Notes: a model not told the origin generated them from the letters alone. Positions 29,761-44,200 are shown, counted from the first letter of the stretch. The stretch: DNA of 64,000 bases from Thermogutta terrifontis (GCF_002277955.1 NZ_CP018477.1:62001-126000), one strand, 5' to 3'. Numbers and translations are program-made.

Positions 29761-30957
29761 GTGGGGGAAAAAACTTCAGAAACATCCGCCACCGCCAGTC
29801 CTTCCGCCTCGCCGGACCTCATCCGGCGCGAGATCGCCACCGAAACCAAACTGCTCGTCGTCAAGGTGGGGACCCGCGTCGTCACTCACCCCGATGGGCG
29901 ACTCAACCAGGAACGCATCGCCCAGCTCGCCGAGGAAATTCACGCCGTTCGCGCCACCGGCCGAAAAGTCGCCCTCGTCAGTTCCGGTGCGGTGGGGGCG
30001 GGCGTGGGACGGCTCGGCCTGCCCGGGCGACCCACCAACCTGGCCGACCTCCAGGCCGTCGCCGCCATCGGCCAAAGCCTCCTCATGCAGGCCTACGACG
30101 AACATTTCCGAAACCATGGGGACATCGTCGGCCAGATTCTCCTCACCGCCGACGTCATCGAAAATCGCACCAGCTATCTCAATGCCCGCAACACCCTCCT
30201 CGCCCTGCTCAATCGCTTCGATGCCGTCCCCATCATCAACGAAAACGACACCGTCGCCGTGGAGGAGTTGCGCATGACCTTCGGCGATAACGATCGACTC
30301 GCAGCCCTCGTCACCAACCTCCTCCAGGCCGACCTCCTCGTCCTCCTCTCCGATGTGGAAGGCCTTTTCTCCGGCGACCCCAGCGACCCCCAATCTCAGC
30401 TCATCCCCCTCGTCCGCAAAATCGACGATTCGGTGTTCGCCCTCGTCCGCGACAAAAAAACCGGCCTCAGCAAGGGAGGCATGGAAAGCAAGCTCCGGGC
30501 CGCGCAAATCGTCACCACCGCCGGCGCTAACGCCATCATCGCCTCCGGCAAGCAGCCCGGCGCACTGAAAAAAATCATCGCCGGCGAACCGGTGGGTACG
30601 CTCTTTTTCGCCCAGGGCGCCACCGTCAAGGCCCGCAAACGGTGGTTCGGGCTGAGCATTCAGCCCCGCGGCCGCATCATCGTCGATGCCGGAGCCCGCC
30701 AGGCCATCGAAAAACGCGGCAAGAGCCTTTTGCCCGCTGGAGTCGTCGATGTTGTCGGCCAGTTCCACAAGGGCGACCTGGTCTCCCTCTGTGATTGTGA
30801 CGGATGCGAATTCGCCCGAGGGTTGACCAACTACTCGGCCGAGGACATCCGCCGGATCAGGGGCCTGCGGACCCGACAGATTGCCCAGGTCCTTGGCTGG
30901 CTTCCCTACGAGGAGATCATCCACCGGGATAACCTGTTGGTGACCCGCTCCGCTTGA
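29761..30957 (+). CDS. proB: Glutamate 5-kinase
   Basis: A 398-residue glutamate 5-kinase, the first enzyme of proline synthesis. LLVVKVGTRVVTHPDGRLN starts the amino-acid kinase domain; ALVSSGAVGAGVGRLGL, IINENDTVAVEEL and DNDRLAALVTNLLQADLLVLLSD follow; the C-terminal PUA domain runs from about residue 300 (GRIIVDAGARQAIEKRGKSL) to LPYEEIIHRDNL. The GTG start at 29761 is preceded by GGGAGGTG. proA is not adjacent. It lies 56 bases after the ROK gene, so the two may be co-transcribed. Confidence 0.92.
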   Translation: MGEKTSETSATASPSASPDLIRREIATETKLLVVKVGTRVVTHPDGRLNQERIAQLAEEIHAVRATGRKVALVSSGAVGAGVGRLGLPGRPTNLADLQAVAAIGQSLLMQAYDEHFRNHGDIVGQILLTADVIENRTSYLNARNTLLALLNRFDAVPIINENDTVAVEELRMTFGDNDRLAALVTNLLQADLLVLLSDVEGLFSGDPSDPQSQLIPLVRKIDDSVFALVRDKKTGLSKGGMESKLRAAQIVTTAGANAIIASGKQPGALKKIIAGEPVGTLFFAQGATVKARKRWFGLSIQPRGRIIVDAGARQAIEKRGKSLLPAGVVDVVGQFHKGDLVSLCDCDGCEFARGLTNYSAEDIRRIRGLRTRQIAQVLGWLPYEEIIHRDNLLVTRSA

Positions 30958-31078
30958 AGTGGGGAGCCGGGGCGGCCATGCCTACCCAGGGGGGCTTGCC
31001 GTGGCCACATGCTGGGGAATGTGTCTCAAGGGTAGCATCCCCACCAGCTGGTTATTCGATGCCATTCTTGGAGCGGGC

Positions 31079-31213
31079 TTGACAGATTTTTGGGGCTCTT
31101 GTACGCTTAGTTGCAGTCGATCTCCAGGGATTTTCGCACGACCGGCGATCGACTGCAAAACAGGGGGTGGAGGGAGGGTGGAAAGCCCGGAAAATATCGG
31201 CTTTCCGGGGAGG
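31079..31213 (+). promoter_or_regulatory. CRISPR leader with promoter and two inverted repeats
   Basis: A promoter TTGACA (31079-31084) with 17 bases to TACGCT (31102-31107) points toward the array. Then TTGCAGTCGATC (31111-31122) pairs perfectly with GATCGACTGCAA (31147-31158). A second element, GGAAAGCC (31180-31187) with GGCTTTCC (31199-31206), ends 7 bases before repeat 1; an alternative pairing CCCGGAAA (31186-31193) with TTTCCGGG (31202-31209) excludes it. The promoter direction matches the repeat orientation. Confidence 0.6.
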
Positions 31214-32263
31214 GTCTTAATCGAACCAAGTTGGGATTGAAACGCGGACTGGATCGACGTGATTTTCCGGATCTGCGATGGTCTTAATCGAACCAAGTTG
31301 GGATTGAAACTACAGCGTCGGCAATGGTCTCTGTGTTCACCGTCATAGTCTTAATCGAACCAAGTTGGGATTGAAACTGAAGATGTTCGCCTCAATGTAA
31401 CTTCTGAAGCACGGATAGTCTTAATCGAACCAAGTTGGGATTGAAACTGCTGAATCCTGAGTTTCAGGAACGCTTGAAGGCGTTTATGTCTTAATCGAAC
31501 CAAGTTGGGATTGAAACAGCGGAGAAGGGCGAGCTGGCAGGTCACGTCCTTGAGGTCTTAATCGAACCAAGTTGGGATTGAAACCGGGCGGGGCCACGGC
31601 CGCTTGGGCCTCGTGGCGTGAGGTCTTAATCGAACCAAGTTGGGATTGAAACCAAGATGCGTGCTTCACTTGTAACGTTCAGTTTAACGTCTTAATCGAA
31701 CCAAGTTGGGATTGAAACTATCCTTATCTTTTCGTTATCATTGTGTGTTTCTCTCTCTTGTCTTAATCGAACCAAGTTGGGATTGAAACCACACAAAAGG
31801 TCACTCGGAAGGTTTTTGGCGGTCGAGTCTTAATCGAACCAAGTTGGGATTGAAACGGGTGCTTTGTTGGGGTTCCCGGAGCGGGGAAGACGACGTCTTA
31901 ATCGAACCAAGTTGGGATTGAAACCCGGGAAAAAGCTAATCGATAATGTTGTCAAAATTGAAGAGTCTTAATCGAACCAAGTTGGGATTGAAACCCAGTT
32001 GATCGGCCTCTTTGAGGACCTTGCGATAGAGGTCTTAATCGAACCAAGTTGGGATTGAAACGCAGATCTGCTCATCACTTACTCCATCCCGTTTCAACTG
32101 GTCTTAATCGAACCAAGTTGGGATTGAAACATGGGCGGGGCGTACACCCGCCCACGGGGGGGCGGCGTCTTAATCGAACCAAGTTGGGATTGAAAGCGTG
32201 TTGTCCCGCGGGCACTGTCAACAGCCCGGTTCAGTCTTAATCGAACCAAGTTGGGATTGAAAC
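31214..32263 (+). CRISPR. CRISPR array, 16 repeats of 30 bp, no adjacent cas genes
   Basis: Sixteen 30-bp repeats beginning GTCTTAATCG and ending GGGATTGAAAC, starting at 31214, 31281, 31348, 31418, 31488, 31555, 31623, 31689, 31760, 31827, 31895, 31965, 32032, 32101, 32167 and 32234. The fifteen spacers are 36-41 bases long (37, 37, 40, 40, 37, 38, 36, 41, 37, 38, 40, 37, 39, 36, 37) and all differ. All repeats are identical except number 15, which ends in G rather than C. The ATTGAAAC end is the 5' handle of type I and III crRNAs, and repeat decay on the right agrees with a leader on the left. No cas gene lies on either side within the window. Confidence 0.97.
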
Positions 32264-35200
32264 GAATTAAAAGCGAGTGGCGAGTAGCGAGTTGCGAGTA
32301 GTATTCCTGGAGCACGTCAAACGGAAGAGTACACCGCCTGTTAGTCGTGTGTCATCACCTAGCTTGGAACTGAAAAGAGAAAACAATCGCGTTTGCGGAA
32401 ACAATCGGCGGTCTACTGAAAAACCAATTGTCCACCTTCACCACTCGCTATTCGCCATTCGCTATTCGCCAAAACAAATGGAACCAAGTTGGGATTGAAA
32501 CGAATAAAGGGGCGAATGGCGAATAGTGAATAGCGAATGGTAAGCGTCGCGGCCGGGAAAGAATAACGTCGGGCAGAGATTCATGGCAGGCGGGCGCTCG
32601 GTCTTTCTGGGCCAACCTGCCGTTTTAACGCGATTCGAACTCGTCTTCCAAGTTCACGGTAGGGGCCATTCATGAAATTCCCCCAGATTGTCGGAGGGAC
32701 CTGCTTGTCAGGTCCGCTTAGCCGCCTGGATCATCCATCCCTTCTCGTCGGGCACGACAAGCGTGCCCCTCCGAAAAAAGTTCGGAGGGACCCACCTGTT
32801 GGGTCGGCGATTTGAGGTTCGATGATCGATCGGTGTTTTACCGCGGACTAAAGTCCCGCGTGGAAAGCGGGGCTGAAGCCCCGCACTCCATGGAGTGCGG
32901 CGATTCATCGCCGCTTTTCGGTGAAGGCTTCAGCCTTCATCCACCTTGGCAATTTCAGATGTTTTGCCGGGAGCACGAGAAGCGTTTGCGAACGATTTGT
33001 CGGAGGGACCTGCTTGTCAGGTCCGCTTAGCCGCCTGGATCATCCATCCCTTCTCGTCGGGCACGACAAGCGTGCCATCCCGAAAAGATTTCGGAGGGAC
33101 CCGCCTGTTGGGTCGGCGATGTGAGGTTCGATGATCGATCGGTGTTTTACCGCGGACTAAAGTTCCGCGATGAAAGCGGGGCTAAAGCCCCGCACTCCAT
33201 GGAGTGCGGCGATTCATCGCCGCTTTTCGGTGAAGGCTTCAGCCTTCACCGGGCTGGCCGACGTCTGGGCGGTCCACAGCGAAAAAATCTTGCAATGGAG
33301 GACTTTTTTGGTAAACTCAAGATGGGCCCGGCAGTAAAGTTCACAAATGGGGTGGGGTGGTAGCAAAGCGGAGCTCTCGTCATGAAAAGAAGGGTCAGGC
33401 TCGTCTGGTTCGCTCTGGCGGCAGGTATTGCCCTGATTGCCGGCTTTGCACAGTCAGGCTGTTTCACCAGGACGGCAAGCAAACCCCGGGAAGAATCGAC
33501 GATCAAGGTTCTGGGACTCCTTTATGGCCAATACATGGGCCAGCACATGGGCAAGGCCCCACCCAGTGAGCAGGCCTTCCGCGAGTTCGTGCAGAAGCAA
33601 ACGGCGTTTCTCCAGCAATTCCACGTTGAGAATGTGGACGAACTCTTTCGATCGGCACGGGATGGGGAGCCCTACACGGTGGTCTACGGGGATCTCTCCC
33701 AAGCGGGCCAGCTTCTGGGGGCCCCTGTCATCGCCTGGGAAAAGAAAGGTGTCAACGGACGCCGTTATGTGGTCAACACTCTGGGAAGCGTAAAGGAGGT
33801 GACCGACGAGGAATTCGCGAAACTGGGCCGCCCGTCGTAAGGGCCCGGGACCTTTCGGCCATGCGTGGCTTGCGAGTGGGTGACCCGCGGAAGCGGCAAA
33901 GGGAAAATTCCCGGGTTTGCGTGATCGGCGAGTGTCTTTTCTGAACCAGAACGGTGGAGAGGAGGTGACGCCATGTCTCGGAGACAGTCCCAACACCCCA
34001 AGGGCTTCACCCTCGTCGAGCTGCTGGTCGTGATCGCCATCATTGGGATTTTGATCGCCCTGTTGTTACCGGCAGTTCAGGCAGCGCGGGAAGCCGCGCG
34101 GAGAAGTCAGTGCAGTAACAATCTCAAGCAAATTGGGTTGGCGCTGCACAATTTCCATGACGTGCGGAGGACGTTTCCCACAGGGGGCACCCACCCCTGG
34201 CCACCCTACGCGGGAGAAGAGGAATACGAATGGCGGCCGGCGAACGGGGCCCCCTTTGGCCCGGACAAACAGGGGATGGGCTGGATGTACCAGATCCTCG
34301 ATTACATCGAACAGTCGGCCGTCCTGCAGATCACCGATTGGAACAGAGTTCGCGAGACGGTCATCGTGACGTACAAATGTCCGTCGCGTGGCGGCATCCG
34401 CAAACAGGGCAATCGGTTCCTCAATGATTACGCGGCCGCGGTTCCCGGCACGGATTTTTGGAACGGGGAAACGTGGAACGTTCCGCAGGGGCGTCGCTAT
34501 CGCGGCGTGATTGTGCGGACCAACTGGCGGCAGTTCGGGACGCATGACTGGCGACCCGCCGATTCGACGCAGCCCATCTCCATGTCGGACATCCTCGACG
34601 GGACGAGTCACACCTTCGTGGTGGGGGAAAAACGCCTTTTCACGCGGAACTGGGACTCCGGCGACTGGCACGACGACTGCGGCTGGGCTGATGGGTGGGA
34701 TCCGGATACTCTGCGGCTAACAGGATTTGGGCAGGATCACACGGGCTTCGGTCCCGACGACACCGCCATTGATGGTGACGACGCCGACGCCGACAAGGAT
34801 GACGACCCGGGATATCACTTTGGTGGCGCGCATCCCGGCGGCATGAATGGGCTGTTTGTTGATGGGACTGTTCGGTTCATCTCGTGGACCATCGATCGCC
34901 AGATATTCGACTGGCTTGCCGATCGCATGGACCGGAACAACACGCCGGGCTGGTGACTCGTCACGACAAGCAACGATCGCTGTCCTGCAAGCGGCCCATG
35001 TGGCGGGACCGTATGCCGGGAAAAGGCTTTCTGGCCCAGGCGTCGGGGGCTCTTACGCCGGGTGGCATGCTCAGTCGAAGTCCAGCCACTCCGCCGTCGA
35101 AGGCGGCTTAGGCCCTTGTCGGTGGAATGGGTTTGTGTCCTCGGAATGCTGCTGCGGCGGGGGATTGAGGTTCAAATCCGCGAGGGAGGCTTCCCGGACT

Positions 35201-38200
35201 TGGGGAGCAACCTCTTGCGGCCCGGGGTGATCGCCCGCCATTGCAGCGGTTTGCGACTCCCTCCGACAATCGCGCGGTCCTGAGACGGAACCAACGAGGA
35301 ACAATTGTTTTCGGCCGACGAGAGCCACCCGCCGCCCACGCACCAGATTGAGAAACTCTTCGCCACCGACCTGAGCGACAAATCGACCGAGAGGGAGGGT
35401 CAAGCGCTGGGGCGGAAGAATCCACAACTCGGGACAGCGGCCCAGACCCCGCAACCGCTTTCTGAGGCTGTGGAACACTTCCTTTGATGCCCCTGGCCCC
35501 GTGGGAAGGAGAGTCACCTGGACGACACCCCACCGCAGAAGCTCGCTCCACCGTTCAGGCGGCACGCGGTCGAAGCGGACGCCGAAGGCCACCACCGGAT
35601 GGACGCCGTGCGACCGCAGGGCCAGCGCGTCGAGAAGCCGCTCCACCGCCAGGACATGGGGCGGCCGGGCACCCGCCAGCACTTCCACCCCGAAAAGGCC
35701 CAATGTCTCCTGCCAAGGATGACGGAAAAGCCAGCCGGGCGTGAGCTGTCGGAGCGGCCGGGCCCACAACGTGACCAGCTCGCCTGCCGCATTATGAATG
35801 GGACCGATCAGGCTGTTCTCAAGGCGTCGATCTTTCAACCAGTACTCCAGCGTCTGCCGGTCGCTGCGTCCTGTCTTGCGATAAGCCTGGAAACATTCCT
35901 CCAGCGATCCAATGACGCCGATCGCCAAGTGGCCCACATTCTCCCACTTTACCCCGGCGCTTATCAGAAATGCCTTGGCAGCCAAGGCGAGTTCCTCCTC
36001 TTGTGTCAGCAGTTTCTGCCGGGCAAAAGTGAGAAGCCACTCGGCGGCACGGCGCTTGGCGGCATCAAGCTCGCGCTCCGCCACCGCCAGTAATTCAGGA
36101 ACGGGTACCGTGAGAGGCGTTGTGGGGTCCGGTGGCTCGCCCGGGCTTTGAGCCGCGGGGGAACTGTCTGTCGCGTTGGTGCCGGTTGGCACCGGGGTGG
36201 TTGATCCTTCGGCGGAGGTTGTGTCATTCTGTTTTGCAGGGTTGGCTTTCTGCCGGGGACGCCGTGGACTCATAGGGGTCTCCTCATCATCCGTTGTTGA
36301 TGGCACTTCTCGTCAACCGGCGTGAAAACAACCGGAAAAGAGCCTCTTCCGTAGCTGGCCATGGCACATCAACCGGCCCCATGGGCGACCTCGCCAAATT
36401 TTTCCACCTGATAGACCCAAATTTTTGCATCCGGCTGGCGCCACGTCTTGCTGGGAAGACCGGCCTTCTGGCAGAGCCGATCGAGAAACTCTTCAGGATC
36501 GGGAAGTTCTTCCCAGACCTGGGGGAGAAAGGTGGCTCGTGCTCCCCGCCATTGAAAGATCACGCCATCCACGCCTGGCCGCAGCTTCTGCAGCAGTTCC
36601 TCGGGAGACCTGAATTCGAGCGGTTGCGGCGGAGAAAGCACGCTGATTTCCACCGTGAGGTCCGCCAGTTCCCAATCTTCCAGGGGCAAAAACCGCGGAT
36701 CCCGGGCGGCATTGCGGGCATTTTCCATCACCGCGAGGTACAGCGGCTGATCCGCCGTCAAGGTTCCAATACAACCCCGCAGGGCACCCCGCCGCCGCAA
36801 CGTGACGAAGCACGCCCAGGGTTCGCGAAGCCGTGGCGGCACCGCTTTGCTATCCACGACGGGGAGCCGACCGTCCTGCACGAAGCGCCGCAAGGTGGCC
36901 CACGCCAGATCCAGCAGGAAACGTTTTTCCTCCGCTGTGAGATTGGGGAGATGGGCCAATCCTCCCGACGGGGCTTCCGCCGTCCCCTCGCCTGCGATTT
37001 CTGTATCCTGTTGAGGGGACGCATCCGGCTCGGTTTCCTCGGTGTTTTCTTCTACCTCCGGCCCGCGCGGTGCAACGCCTCCACAAAATGCCATCGCCCC
37101 GTAGCCGACCACGGCTGATTTGTCCCCGGATGTGTCTCCACTATTGCGATAGTCGAGGAGGACGGGCTCCCAGTGGTAGGCCCGCGCCAAATGGAGGGCC
37201 ACGAGCACCCCTGTGCTGCCACAGGGGCTCAATTCCGGCTCGTAGCGAAGGCCTTCCAGGTAATCAAAATCGAAGCGGACGATGGCATCCAGCGTCCGTC
37301 GATCCACGTCGCAGGCGAGACGATACGGCTGATAATGGGAAAGATCAGTGCTCACCACGAGGAGCGTCTGATCGTCGAGGATGGTGGCCAAGGCCTCCGC
37401 CGCTTCGCGGGGATCCACTTTTCCGAAGACAATCGGGACAATTTCGAAATCGGACAGAACGGTCTGGAGAAAAGGGAGCTGGACTTCCAGGGAGTGCTCG
37501 TAAGTGTGGGGTGTGGCGCCAGAGGCACAAGCTCCCCAACCACCCGGTGGACGGACCCGCGCTGGCGGGTCAAAGGCAAACGGCGGATGCTGAGCGAGGA
37601 TGGCGGCCTTGTTGGAAAGCGGCACCTCTCCCAGCGGAGTTTGAAAAGCGTCCACATCGGGGATGGCAGCGCCCTCGAAGTAGGCGTAATGGGAGGGACC
37701 GAGAAGCACCACCGTGGCGTATTTGCGACCGGCAATCTGTTTGTACGCGACGCCCGCCACCGGTCCCGAATAAGGATAGCCCGCATGGGGCACAACCAAC
37801 CCCCGAATGGGCACCTGCGGATCCACGACGAGAGGAGCCCCGGCAAGATATTGTTGAATGGTAGCCGAGAGGCGGTCAGGGCGGCCGGGGTAGAATGTCC
37901 CAGCAACGGCGGCCGGCCGAATCCGATCGGAAAGGTGTGCGTTCACGGCAGAAGACCTGACTCCCATTCGCAAGGACCAGGCGACCGTCCCTTCATAAGA
38001 CCATCCGCACTCCCCAAACCGTCGCCCGTTCTGCGAAGACTTTCTGGCCCCCACGCGGACGTTTCCGGTTCGCCCAGGTGCTCGTTTTCATTCTACCCGT
38101 TTCCCGCGAGAGCGCTTATCCCGCAAACTGGGGGAGACAAAGTCAAGCGCAGGTGGAGTGGCGAATCGGCGGCTCCCTTCTCGGTTTCGGTCAGGGCGAG

Positions 38201-41200
38201 ACGCAAGAAAAGATCGCGGGGTTTCCTCCACGGGCGAACCGGCCCGAATTGTGCGCGGAGCCAAGCCCGGGGTCTCTGCACGAGACCTAAATTGGAAACG
38301 GAGATGCATTCCCCAAGGTTGCACCTTGCCTCTTTGCTGAAAAGCCCGACAATGCGATGATGAAGGGGAAGTGTCACGTTGGAAGCGAGAGCGTCATTCT
38401 CGGGGTGTTTTCGCAGCGGGTTGGACATCGTCGATTCGAAAGGAGGCAGCAGCCCGACGAGAGATCCCCAGCGACGCCATTTTTCCCGCCTGTTCCGCTT
38501 GACTCTTTGCGAGTTTTTGCTCATTGAATGAAGAACTCTTTGGGAACCAACAATGCACGAGTTTGGTGAACGCGTCTTCCATGTCCTGCCGCGGCAGGTG
38601 GACCAGACGGTGGCGGCCGCCCTCCGCGAGTGGCTGCCCGGGGTTTCATGGTCGCGGATCAAAAAGCTGATCGCCGGACGCTATGTCCAGGTGAGCGGGA
38701 ACCTCTGCCTGGATCCCGCCCGACGACTGAAACTTCAGGATGTTGTCAAAATTCTTCCGCGTCCTGCCCAGGCTCCTCCCACCCCCCATGATGTGACCGT
38801 CATCTACCTGGACGAGCACCTCGTGGTGGTGGACAAACCGCCGGGTATGACGACCAACCGCCACCGGGACGAGTTACGGGCATCCGCCCGACGGCGTCAA
38901 CTTCAGCCTACACTGGACGAAGTCCTCCCCCACATTATCGCGAAGATCGAGGGCAAGAAGAAACGCTACAAGGGCGTGCCGCCGCCGGTCCGGGCAGTCC
39001 ATCGTCTGGACCGCGAAACAAGCGGGCTGATCGTCTTTGCCCGCACCGGCGAGGCCGAACGCGGGTTGATGGAACAATTCCGAAAACACACGACGGAGCG
39101 GAAGTATCTGGCAATTATTCACGGCTATCTGCCGGCGCAGACGATCAAGTCTTACCTCGTGCGCGATCGCGGTGACGGCCGACGCGGCAGTACCAAAAAC
39201 CCCAACGAGGGTCGGATCGCCATCACGCATGTTCGCCCAGTGGAGCGGATCGGCAATTACACTCTCGTTGAATGCCGCCTGGAAACGGGACGCACCCATC
39301 AGATTCGCATCCATCTGGCGGAGGCGGGCCATCCCGTGTGTGGGGAAAAAATTTACAACCGGCCCCTGTTCGGGGAGCCCATTCCGGATCACAGCGGCGC
39401 ACCGCGACTCGCCCTGGCAGCCGTCGAGCTGGGCTTCATCCATCCGATTACCAAGCAGCCCATGAAGTTCGAAATCCCGTTGCCCAAGGACCTCACCGAT
39501 TTCCTCCATGAGCTTCGCCGGCGCGCCCGGCAGGAAAAGTCTTCGCGGGCTGAAACTAAAGAGCCTCCATCAGCTTAAACTTGAACACATGAGAAGAACC
39601 CGTTGATGCCTCCTTGACTTCAATGACCACGGGACGCTGCCATGCCACTTTTGGGTGCGCATCAGTCGATTGCCGGGGGATATCATCGGGCGGTTGACCG
39701 AGCCGTGGCCGCCGGTTGCGAGTGTCTCCAAATCTTCACCAAAAGCACCAATCGATGGGAAAGCCCACCGCTGACCGACGAACAGGTGGCTCAATTTCAG
39801 ACGGCCCTGTTGCGGTCGGGAATTCGGCGGGTTATCGGTCACACGGCCTACCTCATCAATGTGGCAAGTCCGGATCCCACTTTGTGGAAAAAATCGGTGG
39901 AGAGCCTGGCCGAGGAGTATTCCCGAGCCGACCGGCTGGGACTGGAAGGTCTCGTCCTCCACCCCGGGGCCGCCATGTCAGAGGATCGCGATGGGGCAGC
40001 CGCCCGAGTGGCCGAAGCGCTCAACCGCGTGCTTGAGCGCTTTCCCGGGGCCAAGCCCCTGATCCTCTTGGAGACCACGGCTGGCCAGGGCACCAACCTG
40101 GGAAGTTCCTTTGAAGAACTCGCCACCATTGTGGAAGCAACCGAACAATCGCACCGCCTGGGCATCTGCTGGGACACCTGCCACATGCTGGCAGCGGATT
40201 ATCCCATTGATCATCCCGACGGTTGGAACAAGACCGTGCGCTGGTTTGATCGCATCCTCGGCCTGCACCGCCTCCGGGCGATCCATCTCAATGACAGCCG
40301 GTCACCCCGGGGCAGCCACGTCGATCGGCACGAGCACATCGGCCGCGGCCATGTGGGGCTGGAAACCTTTCGCCGCCTGCTCCATGATCCCCGCGTCAAT
40401 CACCTGCCGATGTTTCTGGAAACGCCTAAGGGAAAAACGGACGACGGCCGAGACTGGGACGTGGTCAACCTCACCGTCCTTCGCGAGCTACTGGTGCGTA
40501 CACCCACCCCCTCTTCGCAGGAACCCCTTTAATACCGCACGTTCCCAAGAGGGTGCAGGCTGTTGGAACGAAGCCAGAACACTCGCTTACGGCACCGTGA
40601 CGCCGGGCGGGAGAGCCGCCTTCCAGCCCGCGTGGAGCAGATCCGCCATCTCTTTGCGGACCTGTTCGTAGGCCGGATCATCCACCACGTTCCGGGTCTC
40701 CCAGGGGTCTTTTTCCAAATCGTAAAGAGCGGCCGGGATAGCGCCCTTTTTGAACTCCATGTAACTGTATTTCTTGGTCCGCACGCACTCGCCGAAGGCG
40801 TCCCCGTCATCTTCCACAATGAAGGCGGCCTTTTTCCAGGGACGTTGCGGATTCACCAGCAGCGGCGCGAAGCTGATGCCTTCCAGGTTTTTCGGTAGGT
40901 CCAGCTTGAGCAACTCGCCAAGCGTCGGCACGAGGTCAACAAACTCGACAATTTCATCGCATGTTTTGCCGTTGGCCGGGGCACCGGGAACGCGGACAAT
41001 CAGCGGTGCCCGATGCGTCGCTTCCAGCATCGAGTATTTAGACCAGAATCCGTGGTCGCCCAAATGGAATCCGTGATCGCCCAGGAAAATGACGATTGTG
41101 TTTTTGTCCAGGCCGGTCTCTTCGAGGGCATCGAGAATCATCCCAATGTTGTCGTCCACAAACGTTAGACAGGCGTAATAGGCCGCGATCGCCTCCTTAG

Positions 41201-44200
41201 CCTGCTGCCGTGTGGGTTGCTTGAGCGTAAAGATATCCGGATTGCCGCCGAACGCCCGCTTGGGATAGGGAAAATTGACCAGACTTTCCGGCGGGGCGGG
41301 TGGATCGGGGATTTTAGCGGGGTCGTACATGTCGATGTACTTTTTCGGGCAGATGAGCGGAGTGTGCGGTCGGGACTGTGCCACCGCAAGGAAGAACTGC
41401 TGCTTCGATTTTGCAAACTCCTTCAACAGGGCCGCCGCAGTCGCAGCCATTCGGTAATCGCCTTCCTGTTCCCGCGTTCGCCCGGAATCTCCGTACCGAT
41501 CCGATTGCTTCCTGCGCCACTCGCGATATTCACGGCTCTTTTCGTCCTTGGGCGGTGGCTGCCAATCGGCGGAACGCGGGACGGGAGGAAACTTGATGAT
41601 CGGTCCCGGACCCTTCCAGCCTGGCGGCGGCGTGTACATCTCGATGCGATCGAACACCGAGAGCTGCTTTTCCGCGTAGTCTGTGCGGTGGAATAACTTG
41701 CCAATCACTGCCAGATAAAAGCCTTTAGCTTTCAAATACTCCGGCAGGGTAAGAACCCCTTCCGGTAAATGCGCGTCCATTTCCTGTTCATTGCGGGTCA
41801 CCCGGGTTGTCAGCGGACGAAGGCCGGTGAGAAAAGACGTGCGGGAGGGATTACAGCACACTGCCTGGACATACGCCCGATCAAAACGAACCGCGGTCTG
41901 GGTGAATCGGTCCAGGTTCGGCGTTTTGCAGATTGGATTCCCGTAACATCCCAGGGCTGGGGCATTGCAGTCCTCGATGTCGATCAGCAGGACATTCATG
42001 TGTGAAGTGTCGGGCAGAGCCTGCACTTCACCCGTCAAACAAGTTGCCAGAAGCAATCCCCACAGGACAGACATACGGCACCTCCCCAACTGCGCAATGA
42101 AGAACCATCACCCTCTGGACAAGCCAATGTGGGAGAAAAACGCTCCCACGCCTGAAGCCGACGCCATTATACCTGCGCCCAAGTTGGACGAAAGAGCCCT
42201 GCCAGTGTAACTCCTTCAGGCTCGTTTTTTTCCGGATAACGGCGACCACATGAAAAGGGGTAGAGTCCGTCTTCGGAGAACCCCGCTTGACGGGTCCGCT
42301 TCTTCCGGAGGGACCCGCTTGTCGGGTCCGCTTTTCCAGGATGGATGATCCGTTTGATTCGATCGGACACAAAAACGGTTCACTGGTAGGGGCAATTCAT
42401 GAATGGCCCCTACCGGAAGCCAGTCAATTTGGCCAGGATCCATTTGTTGTAGGGGCGATTCATGAATCGTTTCTACCGTGTAACTACCAGCCGAACCGAG
42501 CAGGTGAAGCCCGACCGATGAAACGAATTATCCACGCCTAGAATGTGGACCTGACAAGCAGGTGCTCGGGGTTGGATTTTGCTCCCACGCGAGCCCGTGT
42601 GGACATCCGCATCCCCGTGGGCGCGGGAAAAGTGGGGATGTGTCAGGTTGCTTCGGCCATTTACAATGGAAGGTTCGGAAAGAGATCTGGTGAGATTTGG
42701 AGGTTGACGTGATGGTCATCAAGCCGCAACGGGCGCTGATCAGTGTCAGCGACAAAACGGGTCTGGCCGAGTTCGCCCGACAGCTCCACAAATTGGGAAT
42801 TGAGATCTTCAGCACGGGCGGCACCCGCCTGTTTCTCGAGCAGGCCGGTGTTCCGGTGAAGGATGTGGCGGCCTACACGGGATTTCCCGAGATGATGGAA
42901 GGCCGGGTGAAGACCCTCCATCCGCGGATCTTTGGGGGAATTCTTGCCCGCCGGGACCGCCCGGAAGATCTCCACTCCATGGCGGAGCACGGGATTCTGG
43001 CCTTCGATCTTGTGGTGGTGAACCTCTATCCGTTCCGTAAAACGATCGAGCGACCCGGCTGCACAGAAGCGGACGCCATCGAGAACATTGACATCGGGGG
43101 GCCTTCGCTGGTGCGAGCGGCGGCCAAGAATCACGCCTTTGTCGCCGTTGTAACGCAGCCCGCGCAGTACGCTCAGGTTCTCAGTGAACTGCAAACCCAC
43201 GACGGAATCACGCTGGATCTGCGTCGCCGCCTTGCTGCCGAGGCCTTCGCACATACTGCCGAGTACGACCAGGCCATCGCGACATGGTTCGCCAAACAGG
43301 TGGAACCTGGTGTCTTTCCACCACGCCTGTTCTTCCGGTACGATCGGATCTCCACACTTCGCTACGGGGAGAATCCTCATCAGCAGGCAGCCGTGTACGC
43401 ACTCCCTGAAGCGAAAGGACCATCCGTTGTCACCGCCCGCCAGCTCCAGGGAAAGGAACTTTCCTATAACAATTTGCTCGATCTGGAGTCCGCTCTGGAA
43501 ATTGTGCGCCATTTCGAGGCCCCAGCCACAAGCGTCATCAAGCACAACAACCCGTGCGGGGCGGCCGTCGCGGATTCACTGGCTGAAGCCACCCGTAAAG
43601 CGCTGGCCGGGGATCCTGTGAGCGCCTTCGGTTCCGTGCTGGGGATGAATCGGGTGGTGGATCGCGCAACGGCGGAAGTCCTCTGTGAGCCGGGACTCTT
43701 CATCGAGGCCATCATCGCGCCGGCTTTCGATCGCGAAGCCCTGGAAATGTTGACCACCGTGCCCAAGTGGAAAAAGAACGTGCGGCTCATGGAAGTGGGG
43801 GAACTGACCCGGCCGGTTCCCTGCTGGAACTACCGTCCACTCCAGGAGGGACTGCTTGTGCAGGACGCCGATAACCTTCCCGACGACGAGACACAGTGGA
43901 AGGTCGTCACCCAGATGCAGCCGGACAATGCTCTCCTCCCCGATCTCCGGTTTGCCTGGGCGATGGTCCGCTTCGTCAAATCCAACGCCATTGTCCTTGC
44001 CAAGGACCGGATGCTGGTGGGAGTGGGTGCCGGCCAGATGAGTCGCGTGGACTCAGTTGAGATCGCGATCCGCAAGGCCGGAGACCGGGCCGCCGGCAGT
44101 GTCCTCGCCTCGGACGCCTTTTTCCCCTTTCCTGATTCTATTGAGCACGCAGCCAAGGCGGGGATTCGCGCCATCATTCAACCGGGCGGTTCTGTGCGAG